Shown: one piece after another, positions 18,050 to 26,477 of the stretch
Layout: the number at the start of each line of letters is the position of its first letter
Position numbering within the stretch: the stretch's first letter is position 1
Source of the DNA: Actinomycetota bacterium
Lineage (GTDB): Bacteria > Actinomycetota > Actinomycetes > S36-B12
Assembly: GCA_009699705.1 (NCBI GenBank)
Contig: WLNQ01000003.1
Span: forward strand, 1-39,370
Direction of reading: 5' to 3'
DNA: 39,370 bases
The notes under the pieces: generated by a model
What the model saw: the letters and a program-made list of their open reading frames with translations, nothing else
Told to the model about the DNA's origin: nothing
The model's database searches: none
Made by a program: the position numbers and the translations under genes

Positions 18050-18969
18050 GTGAAACAAATTCCACTGAAGTCGTGCGCGCAGCCGGGGTCGTGCTCCTTC
18101 GCGGAACACAAGGGCGCTATGAAACTTTGGCAGTTCATCGCCCACATCGCAGCGACTGGTCTTTGCCCAAGGGAAAGATCGACCCAGGTGAGCATGTCAT
18201 CAGTGCCGCCATTCGCGAGTGTGACGAGGAAACCGGGATTCAGGCTGTTCTTGGTGCCCGGCTTCCCACCCAGAACTACACGGCACTTGGTCAATCCAAA
18301 ACGGTTGACTATTGGGTTGCACACCTGCGATCCGAAGAAGAATTCCAACCGAATGACGAAGTTGATGAACTGCGATGGGTGAACATTCAAAGCGCGCGGC
18401 ATTTGCTCACCTACGCCCACGACGTCACCTTGGTAGAGCAGGCTGCAACGCTGCCACCGACACAACCGCTCATTATTTTGCGCCACACCCAAGCAGTGAA
18501 ACGTTCGGACTTCGATGGTCGCCACGATTACGATCGTCCAATTAATGGCAAGGGCCGAAGCCAAGCTAAAAGTTTGATTCCACTCCTCGATGCCTACGGA
18601 ATTACGGCGGTCCATTCCTCTGATGCACAACGCTGCACCCAAAGCGTGAAGCGGTTTGCTAAGTCCATTCAAGTACCTGTGATCCCTGAGGCATCTCTTA
18701 GCGAAGAGCGCTTCTTGGAGAATCCAAAGCGCGTGGCAAGCCGAATGCGTGATCTCGCGAGTCAGCAACAACCGTTGGTTATTTGCTCTCACCGGCCAGT
18801 GATGCCAACAATTTTAGAGACTGTCGCGAAAACTTTAGGTGACGATCCATCGCGTCCGTACTGGGATCCCAAGCTCTCACCTGGATCCTTCATCGTGGTG
18901 CATCGGGCTTTCGCTCCGGATGGCACTCCACGTGTGGTGAGCGTCGAGCGTCACCAAATTGATGACTAA
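18046..18969 (+). CDS. mutT1: MutT1-like Nudix hydrolase with histidine phosphatase domain
   Basis: The 307-residue protein joins a Nudix domain (about 10-135) to a histidine phosphatase domain (about 140-300). The Nudix box runs from Gly43 (GKIDPGEH) to Ile65 with RECDEETGI. The second domain opens with LIILRHTQAVKR, holding the catalytic RH, and has AVHSSDAQRCTQS and VICSHRPVMPT. In Mycobacterium tuberculosis MutT1 this pairing removes 8-oxo-dGTP, and its gene also sits beside ppk. It overlaps the CHAD gene by ATGA and ends only 4 bases from the converging protease gene. Confidence 0.9.
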   Translation: MSETNSTEVVRAAGVVLLRGTQGRYETLAVHRPHRSDWSLPKGKIDPGEHVISAAIRECDEETGIQAVLGARLPTQNYTALGQSKTVDYWVAHLRSEEEFQPNDEVDELRWVNIQSARHLLTYAHDVTLVEQAATLPPTQPLIILRHTQAVKRSDFDGRHDYDRPINGKGRSQAKSLIPLLDAYGITAVHSSDAQRCTQSVKRFAKSIQVPVIPEASLSEERFLENPKRVASRMRDLASQQQPLVICSHRPVMPTILETVAKTLGDDPSRPYWDPKLSPGSFIVVHRAFAPDGTPRVVSVERHQIDD

Positions 18970-18973
18970 CGCG

Positions 18974-20260
18974 CTAAACGACGGCTATTGCAACGTGATG
19001 AGAAATCTTTCCTCTACTCAGTGAGACTACGCAAGCACCACGCTTCTTCAAGACAACGTCGGTCGCCTTTACTGAACAAATACGTGGGCTTTCCGAGATA
19101 GTTACAAGCTTGGCTTGACTGGTAATTCCGGCCCAGCTAGCAATCCTTTTCACTGGAATAACAGCTCCCAGCTTTCGTATCTTCGTGACACTGGAAAACT
19201 GTGGAGAAATACTCGCGACGGGTCCAGTCCCAAAAGAGTTTTTTCCGGCAACGGTAAAACTCAACTCTTGTCCGCTAGGTAACTCATCGAATTCGCAGGT
19301 GGTCGAGGCGGTGACGCACATTTGCCCGCTAGGTGCGGCGGTAACAGTCCAGATTGTTGAAGCCGATCCCGTGTTTGATGGAGCCTTCCAAGTGACGCCG
19401 ACTCTGCTTCCAAGGTTGGTTGCAACGAGTTCTGTCGGTGCTTCAGGTGCGGCCGTCGCGATACTCCCCTGCTGCTGCAGCCAAGGCAGAAACGAGGTGA
19501 TTCTCGTGTACAAACCTGGGTAGCCAGCTTTTGCACATTCGTTTCCACTACTGACAAGGCCAGCCAGAATCGGCACTGTTCCTTGGATAACTAGTGGGCC
19601 ACCGCTGTCGCCTTGGCAAGCATCAACGGCTCCAACGGGAGAACCGGCACAAACATCTTGTGCGGGATCCAGATCTGGGCCGTATTGCCCACATGGTTCA
19701 GCAGGTCCGGCAAGGACGCTCACTTCTGCTCGCATAAGTTGATCTGAAGTCGCCGCATTGCTTGGTGATGTGACACCCCAACCAGAGATCGTTCCCGCTG
19801 TTCCGGCTGCCGGCCAAGTGCTTGGCGTGACGCCAAAGGGTAGAGCGATCGGATACACCTTGCCAGTGATATCGACTGGCTTACCAAGGGTAATGACACC
19901 AATATCATTGGAGAAAGTACGCACATCAAAACTCGGGTTAGCATTCGTCGACGCCACCGGCATTTCTTGCGTCAAAGAACGTTCACTAGTTTTACTGATG
20001 CCAGCCCACACGCGGATGTCGTTTGCTGCATAACCGACTAAACAGTGTGCTGCGGTGACCACCATCGTTGGGGAAACCAATGAACCCGAACATTGAGAGG
20101 TGCCGCGCATCACGATGAACACTTGCCAAGGCGAGTTGTCAATTGAACCTGCGCTGCCACCAATAATCGCAGGCTTATGCAGTTGAGCTGCGCTCGCGCT
20201 TGCTGGATTGATCAAGACTGCACTCACCACAATGAGCGAAAATATGCTGAAGGCTTTCAT
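18974..20260 (-). CDS. Secreted trypsin-like serine protease with fibronectin III domain
   Basis: This 428-residue S1A protease has a signal peptide (about 1-25). The mature chain would begin at IIGG (32-35), close to the IVGG of trypsins. The triad is His72 in TAAHC, Asp119 in SNDIGVITL and Ser219 in GDSGGP. Asp213 in [10 protein letters not shown] is the residue that gives trypsin its Lys/Arg preference. A fibronectin type III domain follows at about 275-355 ([21 protein letters not shown]) and a small Cys-containing tail of unknown fold ends the protein. Its ATG overlaps the glgC stop as ATGA, an unexpected coupling of a secreted protease to a cytosolic enzyme. Confidence 0.92.
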   Translation of the reverse strand: MKAFSIFSLIVVSAVLINPASASAAQLHKPAIIGGSAGSIDNSPWQVFIVMRGTSQCSGSLVSPTMVVTAAHCLVGYAANDIRVWAGISKTSERSLTQEMPVASTNANPSFDVRTFSNDIGVITLGKPVDITGKVYPIALPFGVTPSTWPAAGTAGTISGWGVTSPSNAATSDQLMRAEVSVLAGPAEPCGQYGPDLDPAQDVCAGSPVGAVDACQGDSGGPLVIQGTVPILAGLVSSGNECAKAGYPGLYTRITSFLPWLQQQGSIATAAPEAPTELVATNLGSRVGVTWKAPSNTGSASTIWTVTAAPSGQMCVTASTTCEFDELPSGQELSFTVAGKNSFGTGPVASISPQFSSVTKIRKLGAVIPVKRIASWAGITSQAKLVTISESPRICSVKATDVVLKKRGACVVSLSRGKISHHVAIAVV

Positions 20261-21480
20261 CGCTCAGCCAGGGTGCCTTTGCCTAGAACAACAATCCCGC
20301 CATCGCTAACGGTGTAAAGACCGCGATCGCGTTCAAGATCAACACCAATTTGTGCGCCATCTGGGATAACGGTGTTCTTATCAAGAATCGCTCTTCGAAC
20401 GACAGCATTCTTACCAATGCGCACACCCGGCATGATCACGCTGCCTTCAACATAGGCACCGGAACTAATTGAGACGTTCGAAGAAATTACGGACGTGCGC
20501 ACATGCGCACCAGAAATAATTGTTCCTGCGCCCACCATTGATTCGTGAGCATTGCCACCCTCGACAAACTTGGCAGGGGGTAACGACGGCAGGTTCGACA
20601 AGATCGGCCAGCGACGGTTGTAAAGATTGAAAATGGGATGCACGGAAACTAAATCCATGTGGGCATCGTGATAGGTATCAAGGGAACCCACGTCACGCCA
20701 ATAGCCGCTGTCTCGTTCGGTGGCACCGGGAACGATGTTGGTAGCAAAGTCATACACCTTTGCTACACCACGAGCGGTGAGCATCGGAATGATGTTGTGA
20801 CCCATGTCGTGCAAAGAAGACGGATCTGCTGCATCGACTCGCAGCGCTTCGAGTAACACGTCGGTGGAAAAAACGTAATTACCCATCGAGGCGTAACAGG
20901 ATTGATCGTCGCCTGGGATCGTTGGCGGATCAATGGGTTTTTCCAAGAAGTTGGCGATCGTCTCGCCGTCTGCTGCAGTTTGAATCACCCCGAAGTCTTT
21001 GGACTCGGCTTTAGGCATCCGAATACCCGCAACTGTTACGCCTGCCCCGGAAGCAATATGGGCTTCAATCATCTGCATGGGATCCATGCGATACACGTGA
21101 TCAGCACCGAAAACCACGACGTAATCCGGTTCTTCGTCATAGACCAAATTCAAACTTTGAAAAATTGCATCTGCACTGCCGGTGTACCAACGTGGGCCTA
21201 GGCGCTGTTGGGCTGGAACCGGAGTGACGTAATCGCCAAGCAACGTCGGCATCCGCCAAGTTTGCGTCACATGCCTATCCAGTGAATGTGACTTGTATTG
21301 GGTCAGCACGCATACGCGGCGCAGGCCAGCATTAATGAGATTCGAGAGGACAAAGTCGATCAAACGGTACGAACCGCCAAAGGGCACTGCTGGTTTAGCT
21401 CTGTCCCCAGTGAGGGGCATCAAACGCTTTCCCTCACCACCGGCGAGGACCATACACAGCACATGCGGTCCGCTACTCAC
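20257..21480 (-). CDS. glgC: Glucose-1-phosphate adenylyltransferase GlgC
   Basis: GlgC makes ADP-glucose from glucose 1-phosphate and ATP, the first step of glycogen synthesis and of the GlgM maltose-1-phosphate route. The 407-residue protein starts with the nucleotide-binding [25 protein letters not shown], has [15 protein letters not shown] and [12 protein letters not shown], and ends with a left-handed beta-helix ([16 protein letters not shown] and [19 protein letters not shown]). Start is GTG with a TANNNT box 6 bases upstream. It is divergent from the glycogen synthase gene, as in mycobacteria. Confidence 0.95.
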   Translation of the reverse strand: MSSGPHVLCMVLAGGEGKRLMPLTGDRAKPAVPFGGSYRLIDFVLSNLINAGLRRVCVLTQYKSHSLDRHVTQTWRMPTLLGDYVTPVPAQQRLGPRWYTGSADAIFQSLNLVYDEEPDYVVVFGADHVYRMDPMQMIEAHIASGAGVTVAGIRMPKAESKDFGVIQTAADGETIANFLEKPIDPPTIPGDDQSCYASMGNYVFSTDVLLEALRVDAADPSSLHDMGHNIIPMLTARGVAKVYDFATNIVPGATERDSGYWRDVGSLDTYHDAHMDLVSVHPIFNLYNRRWPILSNLPSLPPAKFVEGGNAHESMVGAGTIISGAHVRTSVISSNVSISSGAYVEGSVIMPGVRIGKNAVVRRAILDKNTVIPDGAQIGVDLERDRGLYTVSDGGIVVLGKGTLAER

Positions 21481-21542
21481 CTAGTAACCATACTGCCCAA
21501 GTGGCCTCGCACTAAGTACAACTCAGTGCATATGCTCAGCGC
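21481..21542. promoter_or_regulatory. Divergent glgC/glgM promoter region with two leaderless boxes
   Basis: The 62-bp gap holds TATGGT (minus strand, 21487-21492) 6 bases before the glgC GTG and TATGCT (21531-21536) 6 bases before the glgM GTG. Between them an inverted repeat GCACT (21509-21513) and AGTGC (21525-21529) may be a shared operator. No Shine-Dalgarno is visible for either gene. Confidence 0.55.
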
Positions 21543-22706
21543 GTGCGCATAGGAATCCTGACTCGAGAATGGCCACCTGAAATCTACGGCGGAGCAGGTG
21601 TTCATGTTGACCAACTCGTACACGAGTTGAAGCGACTCACTCCTGTGTATGTGCACTGCTTCGGCGGTCATCGCACCGATGCAACGGCTCACCCCGTACC
21701 AACCAGCCTGCACGGAGCAAACCCTGCGTTGCAGACGCTGGGTGTTGATCTTGAAATGGCGATGGCTCTGTCTGACGTGGATCTGGTTCATTCGCACACC
21801 TGGTACACAAACTTTGCTGGACACACGGCTTCGTTGTTGTATGGGATTCCCCACGTGATAACCGCACATTCCCTTGAACCCTTGCGCCCTTGGAAAGAAG
21901 AGCAACTTGGCGGCGGGTATCGACTCTCTTCTTGGGTTGAGCGAACTTCCTATGCAGAAGCCAAAGCCGTGATTGCCGTGAGCAATGGCATGCGCAATGA
22001 CGTGCTGAGCGCCTATCCGTTCGTTAATCCAGAACGAGTGCACGTTGTTCATAACGGCATCGACACTTCAATTTACAAACCCAACTCGGCAACCAGCACG
22101 CTTGAAGAGTTCGGGATCAACCCAGATAAGCCTTATGTGCTTTTCGTCGGTCGAATCACTCGACAAAAGGGTCTCGTGCATCTCCTTCGCGCTGCCAAGA
22201 ACTTCGAGGGGGATATTCCGCTCGTGATGTGTGCGTCAGCTGCTGACACCCCCGAAATAGAAGTCGAAACTGCGAATGCGGTTCGAGAACTGCGGGAAGC
22301 TCGCGGGCAAGACAGCGTGATTTGGATTGAGAAACAGGTAGATCGTGCCAAGCTGATTCAACTTTTCTCGCATGCGCGTGCCTTCCTTTGCCCATCAATC
22401 TATGAGCCTTTGGGCATTGTGAATCTAGAAGCTATGGCTTGTGAAACCGCAGTGATTGCTAGTGACGTTGGCGGGATCCCTGAGGTGGTCGCCGATGGCA
22501 CCACCGGCTTACTTGTGCATTACGACGCCCAAGATCACGCGAAATTTGAAACAGATTTCGCCCAAGCTGTGAATTCGCTCGCGGCAGATGGTGCTCGCGC
22601 TGAAGGTATGGGTAAGGCTGGTCGAGCGCGTGCTGTTCAGCATTTCGGCTGGGATGCAATCGCAGAACAAACTCTGATCGTTTACCAATCCGCACTAAGC
22701 GAGTAA
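21543..22706 (+). CDS. glgM: Actinobacterial GT4 glycogen synthase / alpha-maltose-1-phosphate synthase
   Basis: This GT-B glycosyltransferase of 387 residues belongs to the actinobacterial GlgA/GlgM group, which uses ADP-glucose from GlgC to extend glucan or to make maltose 1-phosphate. LTREWPPEIYGGAGVHVDQL is the N-terminal acceptor-side signature, and LFVGRITRQKGLVHLLRAA and the SIYEPLGIVNLEAMACETAVIASDVGGIPEVV donor-binding segment are in the C-terminal half. The divergent pairing with glgC is that of Rv1212c/Rv1213. The GTG start has a TANNNT box 6 bases upstream. The sequence alone does not tell which acceptor it prefers. Confidence 0.93.
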   Translation: MRIGILTREWPPEIYGGAGVHVDQLVHELKRLTPVYVHCFGGHRTDATAHPVPTSLHGANPALQTLGVDLEMAMALSDVDLVHSHTWYTNFAGHTASLLYGIPHVITAHSLEPLRPWKEEQLGGGYRLSSWVERTSYAEAKAVIAVSNGMRNDVLSAYPFVNPERVHVVHNGIDTSIYKPNSATSTLEEFGINPDKPYVLFVGRITRQKGLVHLLRAAKNFEGDIPLVMCASAADTPEIEVETANAVRELREARGQDSVIWIEKQVDRAKLIQLFSHARAFLCPSIYEPLGIVNLEAMACETAVIASDVGGIPEVVADGTTGLLVHYDAQDHAKFETDFAQAVNSLAADGARAEGMGKAGRARAVQHFGWDAIAEQTLIVYQSALSE

Positions 22707-22719
22707 CCGTCAGTCTCTT

Positions 22720-23571
22720 CTATTTGAATACGACAGTCCGGCGCCCAGCCAGCATGATGCGGTCTTCGGCGAATAACCGGACTGCGCGTGCAAGTACGAG
22801 ACGTTCCACGTCGCGACCAATTTCAGCGAGGTCGTTGGCTGAATGTGCGTGAGTTACACGTTCAACTTCTTGTTCGATGATTGGGCCTTCATCAAGCTGC
22901 GCAGTTACAAAATGTGCTGTGGCACCAATGAGTTTCACGCCACGATCATGGGCTTGGTGATATGGGCGCGCACCCTTGAAGCCAGGAAGAAATGAATGAT
23001 GAATATTGATGATTCGGCCAGAAAGCTTCGAACACAAATCATCAGACAACACCTGCATGTAGCGCGCAAGAATCACGACATCAATGTTGTGCTCTTGAGT
23101 CAGTCGAAGCAATTCCGCTTCCTGCTCAACCTTGGTTTCCGCCGTTACTGGTAAGTACGCATAAGGAATCCCATGGCGCTGAGCGATGCGTTCGCAGTCA
23201 GGATGATTGGACACAATCAGAGGAATCTCAATTGGCAATTCGCCGATCTCGTGGCGGTAAAGCAAATCGATTAAGCAATGGTCGTGCTTGGACACCATGA
23301 TCAATGCCCGGCGTCGATCGCTCTCGCGGCGCAAAGTCATCTCCGGACTAAATTGCGCTACCTGTGCAGTAACAGTTTTTCGCACATCTTCAAGTGCAAG
23401 CGGGGATTCAAACTTGGTGCGCAAACTGAACACACCTGAGTCTTCATCAGTGAACTGGGCTTGTTCCAAAATGTTGCCTTGGACTTCCAAAAGCGAACCG
23501 GTGATGGCATGCACGATGCCCGGCCCGTCGGCGCAGCGCAGGGTCAAGATGTAGTGCTCAATGACGCTCAT
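22720..23571 (-). CDS. purU: Formyltetrahydrofolate deformylase PurU
   Basis: PurU hydrolyses 10-formyl-tetrahydrofolate to formate and tetrahydrofolate, balancing one-carbon pools. The 283-residue protein has an N-terminal ACT domain (HYILTLRCADGPGIVHAITGSL) and a formyltransferase-like domain with ILARYMQVLSDDL, IINIHHSFLPGFKGA and LIGATAHFVTAQLDEGPII, carrying the catalytic Asn, His and Asp. The open frame extends to 23913, but the family start is the ATG at 23571, supported by TAGATT 7 bases upstream. It converges on glgM with 13 bases between stops. Confidence 0.95.
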   Translation of the reverse strand: MSVIEHYILTLRCADGPGIVHAITGSLLEVQGNILEQAQFTDEDSGVFSLRTKFESPLALEDVRKTVTAQVAQFSPEMTLRRESDRRRALIMVSKHDHCLIDLLYRHEIGELPIEIPLIVSNHPDCERIAQRHGIPYAYLPVTAETKVEQEAELLRLTQEHNIDVVILARYMQVLSDDLCSKLSGRIINIHHSFLPGFKGARPYHQAHDRGVKLIGATAHFVTAQLDEGPIIEQEVERVTHAHSANDLAEIGRDVERLVLARAVRLFAEDRIMLAGRRTVVFK

Positions 23572-23619
23572 CTGACGCAATCTACGAGATCCCCTGACCC
23601 TGCGGGTACCGTGCCCCAA
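23572..23619. promoter_or_regulatory. Divergent purU / flavoprotein leaderless promoters
   Basis: In this 48-bp gap TAGATT (minus strand, 23579-23584) lies 7 bases before the purU ATG and TACCGT (plus strand, 23607-23612) lies 7 bases before the ATG at 23620. These boxes favour the short N-termini of both genes over longer open frames. Confidence 0.5.
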
Positions 23620-24813
23620 ATGAATGGTGTTGTGGTCGTGGGAACTGGCATTGCCGGAGTCCGCGCCGCCGAAGCCCTTCGAGGGTCCGGATATGCCGAA
23701 GAAATTGCCTTTATCTCGCCGGAAACCCCGATTTATCGTCCGTCTGTGTCTAAGGAAGCACTGAAAGCACCGATTGTCGGGCAGGCAGCCATGCCACTCA
23801 AACGCAGTGCAACGGACTTCACGTGGCTCCTTGGACACCGTGTTGAAGCCGCAGATCTGGCCACCCGCTCGCTGCTCGTGCGCACCCCCGAAGGTGAAGA
23901 GGTGACTCGCCACTTTGATGGCCTCGTGATTGCCTCAGGCTTACGTTCCAGGCAGTTAGCTATTCCCGGGCCGACTCTAGGTCGCTTCACTTTGCGCACC
24001 TTGCATGATGCGCAAGAACTTGAACCTCATCTAAAACCAGATGCCCGAATCGTGATTGTGGGATCTGGGTTTATTGGATGTGAAGTTGCCGCTGCCGCGA
24101 TTGCGCGCGGTTGTCAGGTCACGGTGATTTCGCCCGAGACCACGCCGTTGGCGAGCGCAATAGGTCTCGAACTTGGCGAACGGATCGCAGCGAAACATCG
24201 AGCTGAAGGCGTGAGTTTCATTTTGGATGCGTCCGTTGTTGAATTCCTGGGCGCAGAATCAGGTCAAGGGTCGGTCACTGGCTTGCTGCTGGACGACGGA
24301 ACACGCATCGAAGCCGACGTGGTCATTGAGGCAGTGGGTTCGCGCGCTAACACCGAATGGCTCGACGATAACAACCTTGATCTCGTGAACGGAGTGCTCA
24401 CCGACGGATTCTTAAGGGCGGTCGGCACTGACCAACCTGTCGTGGTCTGTGGCGACATTGCAAGGCATCCCAACGCGTTATTTGGTCCAGAGGTCCGACG
24501 TATCGAGCATTGGACTGCTGCGGGAGAGATGGGTACCTACGCTGGCAAAGTGATGGGCCAACTCCTGACCGGTACCGAAATTAGCCTTGCGCCCTTCGCC
24601 AATGTGCCCGGGTTTTGGTCAGATCAATATGACCTACAAATTCAATCCTTTGGCATCCCAAGTATGGGTAGCGAGGTTGTAATTATCGATAGCGATGCTG
24701 ACGGCAACTGCATTGCTGAGTACCGAGACGCATCTGGGCTGGTTGGAGTCGTCGGGATCAATCGAACAAGTGAAATTGCCTACTATCGAAAGCTCCTCAA
24801 CTCGCGCATCTAG
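23620..24813 (+). CDS. FAD-dependent ferredoxin-reductase-like oxidoreductase
   Basis: This 397-residue flavoprotein belongs to the ferredoxin:NAD(P) reductase/AIF-like class. The FAD dinucleotide-binding motif VVGTGIAGVRAAEALRGSGY opens the protein, VIASGLRSRQLAIPG is the ATG-like motif, VIVGSGFIGCEVAAAAIARG is the NAD(P)-binding motif at about 140, and VVCGDIARHPN and the EHWTAAGEMGTYAGKVM stretch complete the fold. A C-terminal reductase-like domain follows. Partners may be a ferredoxin or a Rieske/P450 system, none of which is in the window. The open frame reaches back into purU to 23461; the ATG at 23620 is preferred. Confidence 0.88.
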   Translation: MNGVVVVGTGIAGVRAAEALRGSGYAEEIAFISPETPIYRPSVSKEALKAPIVGQAAMPLKRSATDFTWLLGHRVEAADLATRSLLVRTPEGEEVTRHFDGLVIASGLRSRQLAIPGPTLGRFTLRTLHDAQELEPHLKPDARIVIVGSGFIGCEVAAAAIARGCQVTVISPETTPLASAIGLELGERIAAKHRAEGVSFILDASVVEFLGAESGQGSVTGLLLDDGTRIEADVVIEAVGSRANTEWLDDNNLDLVNGVLTDGFLRAVGTDQPVVVCGDIARHPNALFGPEVRRIEHWTAAGEMGTYAGKVMGQLLTGTEISLAPFANVPGFWSDQYDLQIQSFGIPSMGSEVVIIDSDADGNCIAEYRDASGLVGVVGINRTSEIAYYRKLLNSRI

Positions 24814-24823
24814 CGAATCGGAC

Positions 24824-24835
24824 TAGTGTGACCAA
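24824..24835 (+). promoter_or_regulatory. Leaderless-type -10 box for the 507-residue protein gene
   Basis: TAGTGT (24824-24829) is followed by 6 bases and the ATG at 24836. This suggests the gene has its own start site and need not depend on the flavoprotein transcript, whose stop codon is 22 bases upstream. Confidence 0.45.
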
Positions 24836-26359
24836 ATGCCCGCTAATGCTGATCGTGTCTTTGGAGAAGGCGTTGCCTTTCCCGTTGGCGGAGACGGCAG
24901 AAGTTCATCCCTAGCCACGGGCCGGGCCATTTTTGCGGACAGCATCCGCGAAATAGCCCCAGCCATCGCGGCTCATATTGAACACACCGATGATTGGCGT
25001 CACGGGTATCTCAAGCCAGTTCGTGATTCCGTTCTTGCCATCGCCCAGCAACCCAATCAAGTGGTGCCAACTGCTCAAGCTGGGTTGGATTCAACGCATC
25101 GTCGCTTCCAATTCACCCGCAATGGTCGAACCATGACTTTCGATGAGGCTCTAGCAGAGTCGACTTCACCGGCCACGGCAGTCATTCGCGGGCACGCACC
25201 GGGTGAGACTGGCTTCTCTGTTCCTTATCGAGGCCAACGACTCTTCACTGACGACCTGCGTCGCCAACTTGACCTTTGGGTAGCTGAAGGGGTTGCTGAG
25301 CCGGACTTCGCAACTGCCTTGCACTGTGTTTTGGACAACCCTGACTGGCTCGACCTCAGCGACCTTCATATTGCGGTGCTCGGCGCTGGTGCAGAGATGG
25401 CACCGACTCGGTCATTGCTGCGGTGGGGTGCAAGCGTTCACGCAATTGACCTGCCTAATCCTGCGACTTGGCAACGACTTATCGGGATCGCCCGTGCAAC
25501 ATCTGGGCGTTTGTATATCCCGATCGCTGATGGTGAGTCGGAAATGCCCGTCGTTCATCCTGACGAGGATGAGGTCGTCGCCGAACTCGCAGGCATTGAT
25601 CTTGTTCGGCACACACCGGAGATTTTGAAGTGGCTCACACGCATTCAAGAACCACTCACCCTAGGCTCCTACGCCTACGCTGACGGCGCCAAACACGTGC
25701 AGTTGAGCGTTGCAACTGACCTCATCGTGCAACACCTCATGGCAACAAACCCCGCGTTTTCACTCGCATATCTGGCAACACCCGCAGATGTTTATCTGGT
25801 GCCGGATGCAGCCGTAGTGGAATCTCGAAGGCGCTGGAAAGCCCGTGGCGTGACCTCAGTCTTACAAGTGCCATTGCGCGCTGTGAAGAAATTCAAACCT
25901 AACTATTCAGTGATAACGGCTCACGTCGATGAAACGCATGGGCTCAACGATTCACTCATCGAGCAGCAGGGCCCCAACTATGCGTTGGCCAAACACATCC
26001 AAGGTTGGCGAGCCCTTGTCGCTCGAGATGCCGGAATCGCAACTTCCATAAACATTGCTCCGATGACCCGAACGCAATCGGTGATCAAGAATCGTGCGCT
26101 CAAAGCTGGTTACAGCGGTGCTGCAAGATTTGGCATTGAAGTTTTTGATCCTGCTACCTCAACGGCTCTGATGGCTGGACTGCTGGTGCACGACTTACGC
26201 AACCCAAATTCCAAGGCTAAGCCGACCACCGCCTTAGCCCATCCATTGGAACTATTGTCAAACAACGCCATCCATGGCGGGCTCTGGCGAACGGCATACG
26301 CGCCTCGATCTGTACTGACTTTTGCCGCCATGCTGGGCCTATTTGAGTCACGGCACTAG
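24836..26359 (+). CDS. 507-residue protein of unknown function with Rossmann-like segment
   Basis: I do not recognise this family. The product is 507 residues, soluble, without signal peptide or membrane segment. Residues about 178-205 (LHIAVLGAGAEMAPTRSLLRWG) read as a Rossmann-type beta-alpha-beta with GxGxxx and an acidic residue at the end of the second strand (VHAID), so a nucleotide cofactor is likely. Other marked stretches are YRGQRLFTDDLRRQLDLW, LTLGSYAYADGAKHVQLSVATDLIVQHLM and NNAIHGGLWRTAYAPRSV. It follows the flavoprotein gene by 22 bases on the same strand, suggesting a redox link. Composition and codon use look like its neighbours. The full-length, uninterrupted frame and the TANNNT box support a real gene. 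Confidence 0.9.
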   Translation: MPANADRVFGEGVAFPVGGDGRSSSLATGRAIFADSIREIAPAIAAHIEHTDDWRHGYLKPVRDSVLAIAQQPNQVVPTAQAGLDSTHRRFQFTRNGRTMTFDEALAESTSPATAVIRGHAPGETGFSVPYRGQRLFTDDLRRQLDLWVAEGVAEPDFATALHCVLDNPDWLDLSDLHIAVLGAGAEMAPTRSLLRWGASVHAIDLPNPATWQRLIGIARATSGRLYIPIADGESEMPVVHPDEDEVVAELAGIDLVRHTPEILKWLTRIQEPLTLGSYAYADGAKHVQLSVATDLIVQHLMATNPAFSLAYLATPADVYLVPDAAVVESRRRWKARGVTSVLQVPLRAVKKFKPNYSVITAHVDETHGLNDSLIEQQGPNYALAKHIQGWRALVARDAGIATSINIAPMTRTQSVIKNRALKAGYSGAARFGIEVFDPATSTALMAGLLVHDLRNPNSKAKPTTALAHPLELLSNNAIHGGLWRTAYAPRSVLTFAAMLGLFESRH

Positions 26360-26372
26360 CCCCGGACATGCG

Positions 26373-26409
26373 AAGACCCGTGCGGCTGGGGGACAATCGC
26401 ATGGGTCTT
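26373..26409. terminator. 12-bp stem hairpin without T-tract
   Basis: AAGACCCGTGCG (26373-26384) pairs with CGCATGGGTCTT (26398-26409) with a single G-U pair and a 13-base loop. It lies 13 bases after the stop of the 507-residue protein gene. No T-run follows, which is common for hairpins ending genes in actinobacteria, so termination or RNA 3'-end protection is plausible. Confidence 0.5.
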
Positions 26410-26465
26410 GCCCGATTAGTGTGCATGCTCAGTGAACTTTTGTCACGCCTTTTCATGGTGAAAGA

Positions 26466-26477
26466 TAGAATCACTTA
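26466..26477 (+). promoter_or_regulatory. Leaderless-type -10 box for the sulfotransferase-like gene
   Basis: TAGAAT (26466-26471), a 5-of-6 match to TATAAT, is followed by 6 bases and the ATG at 26478. A TTGTCA lies 20 bases upstream, slightly far for a -35 element. Confidence 0.5.

Noticed and set aside
18013-18792. Minus-strand open frame of 259 codons
   Set aside because: It lies wholly antisense to the MutT1-like gene, which has intact Nudix and phosphatase motifs; the antisense product has no recognisable domain.
23572-23913. N-terminal extension of purU
   Set aside because: The extra 114 codons overlap the flavoprotein gene, have no family similarity, and a promoter-like box favours the ATG at 23571.
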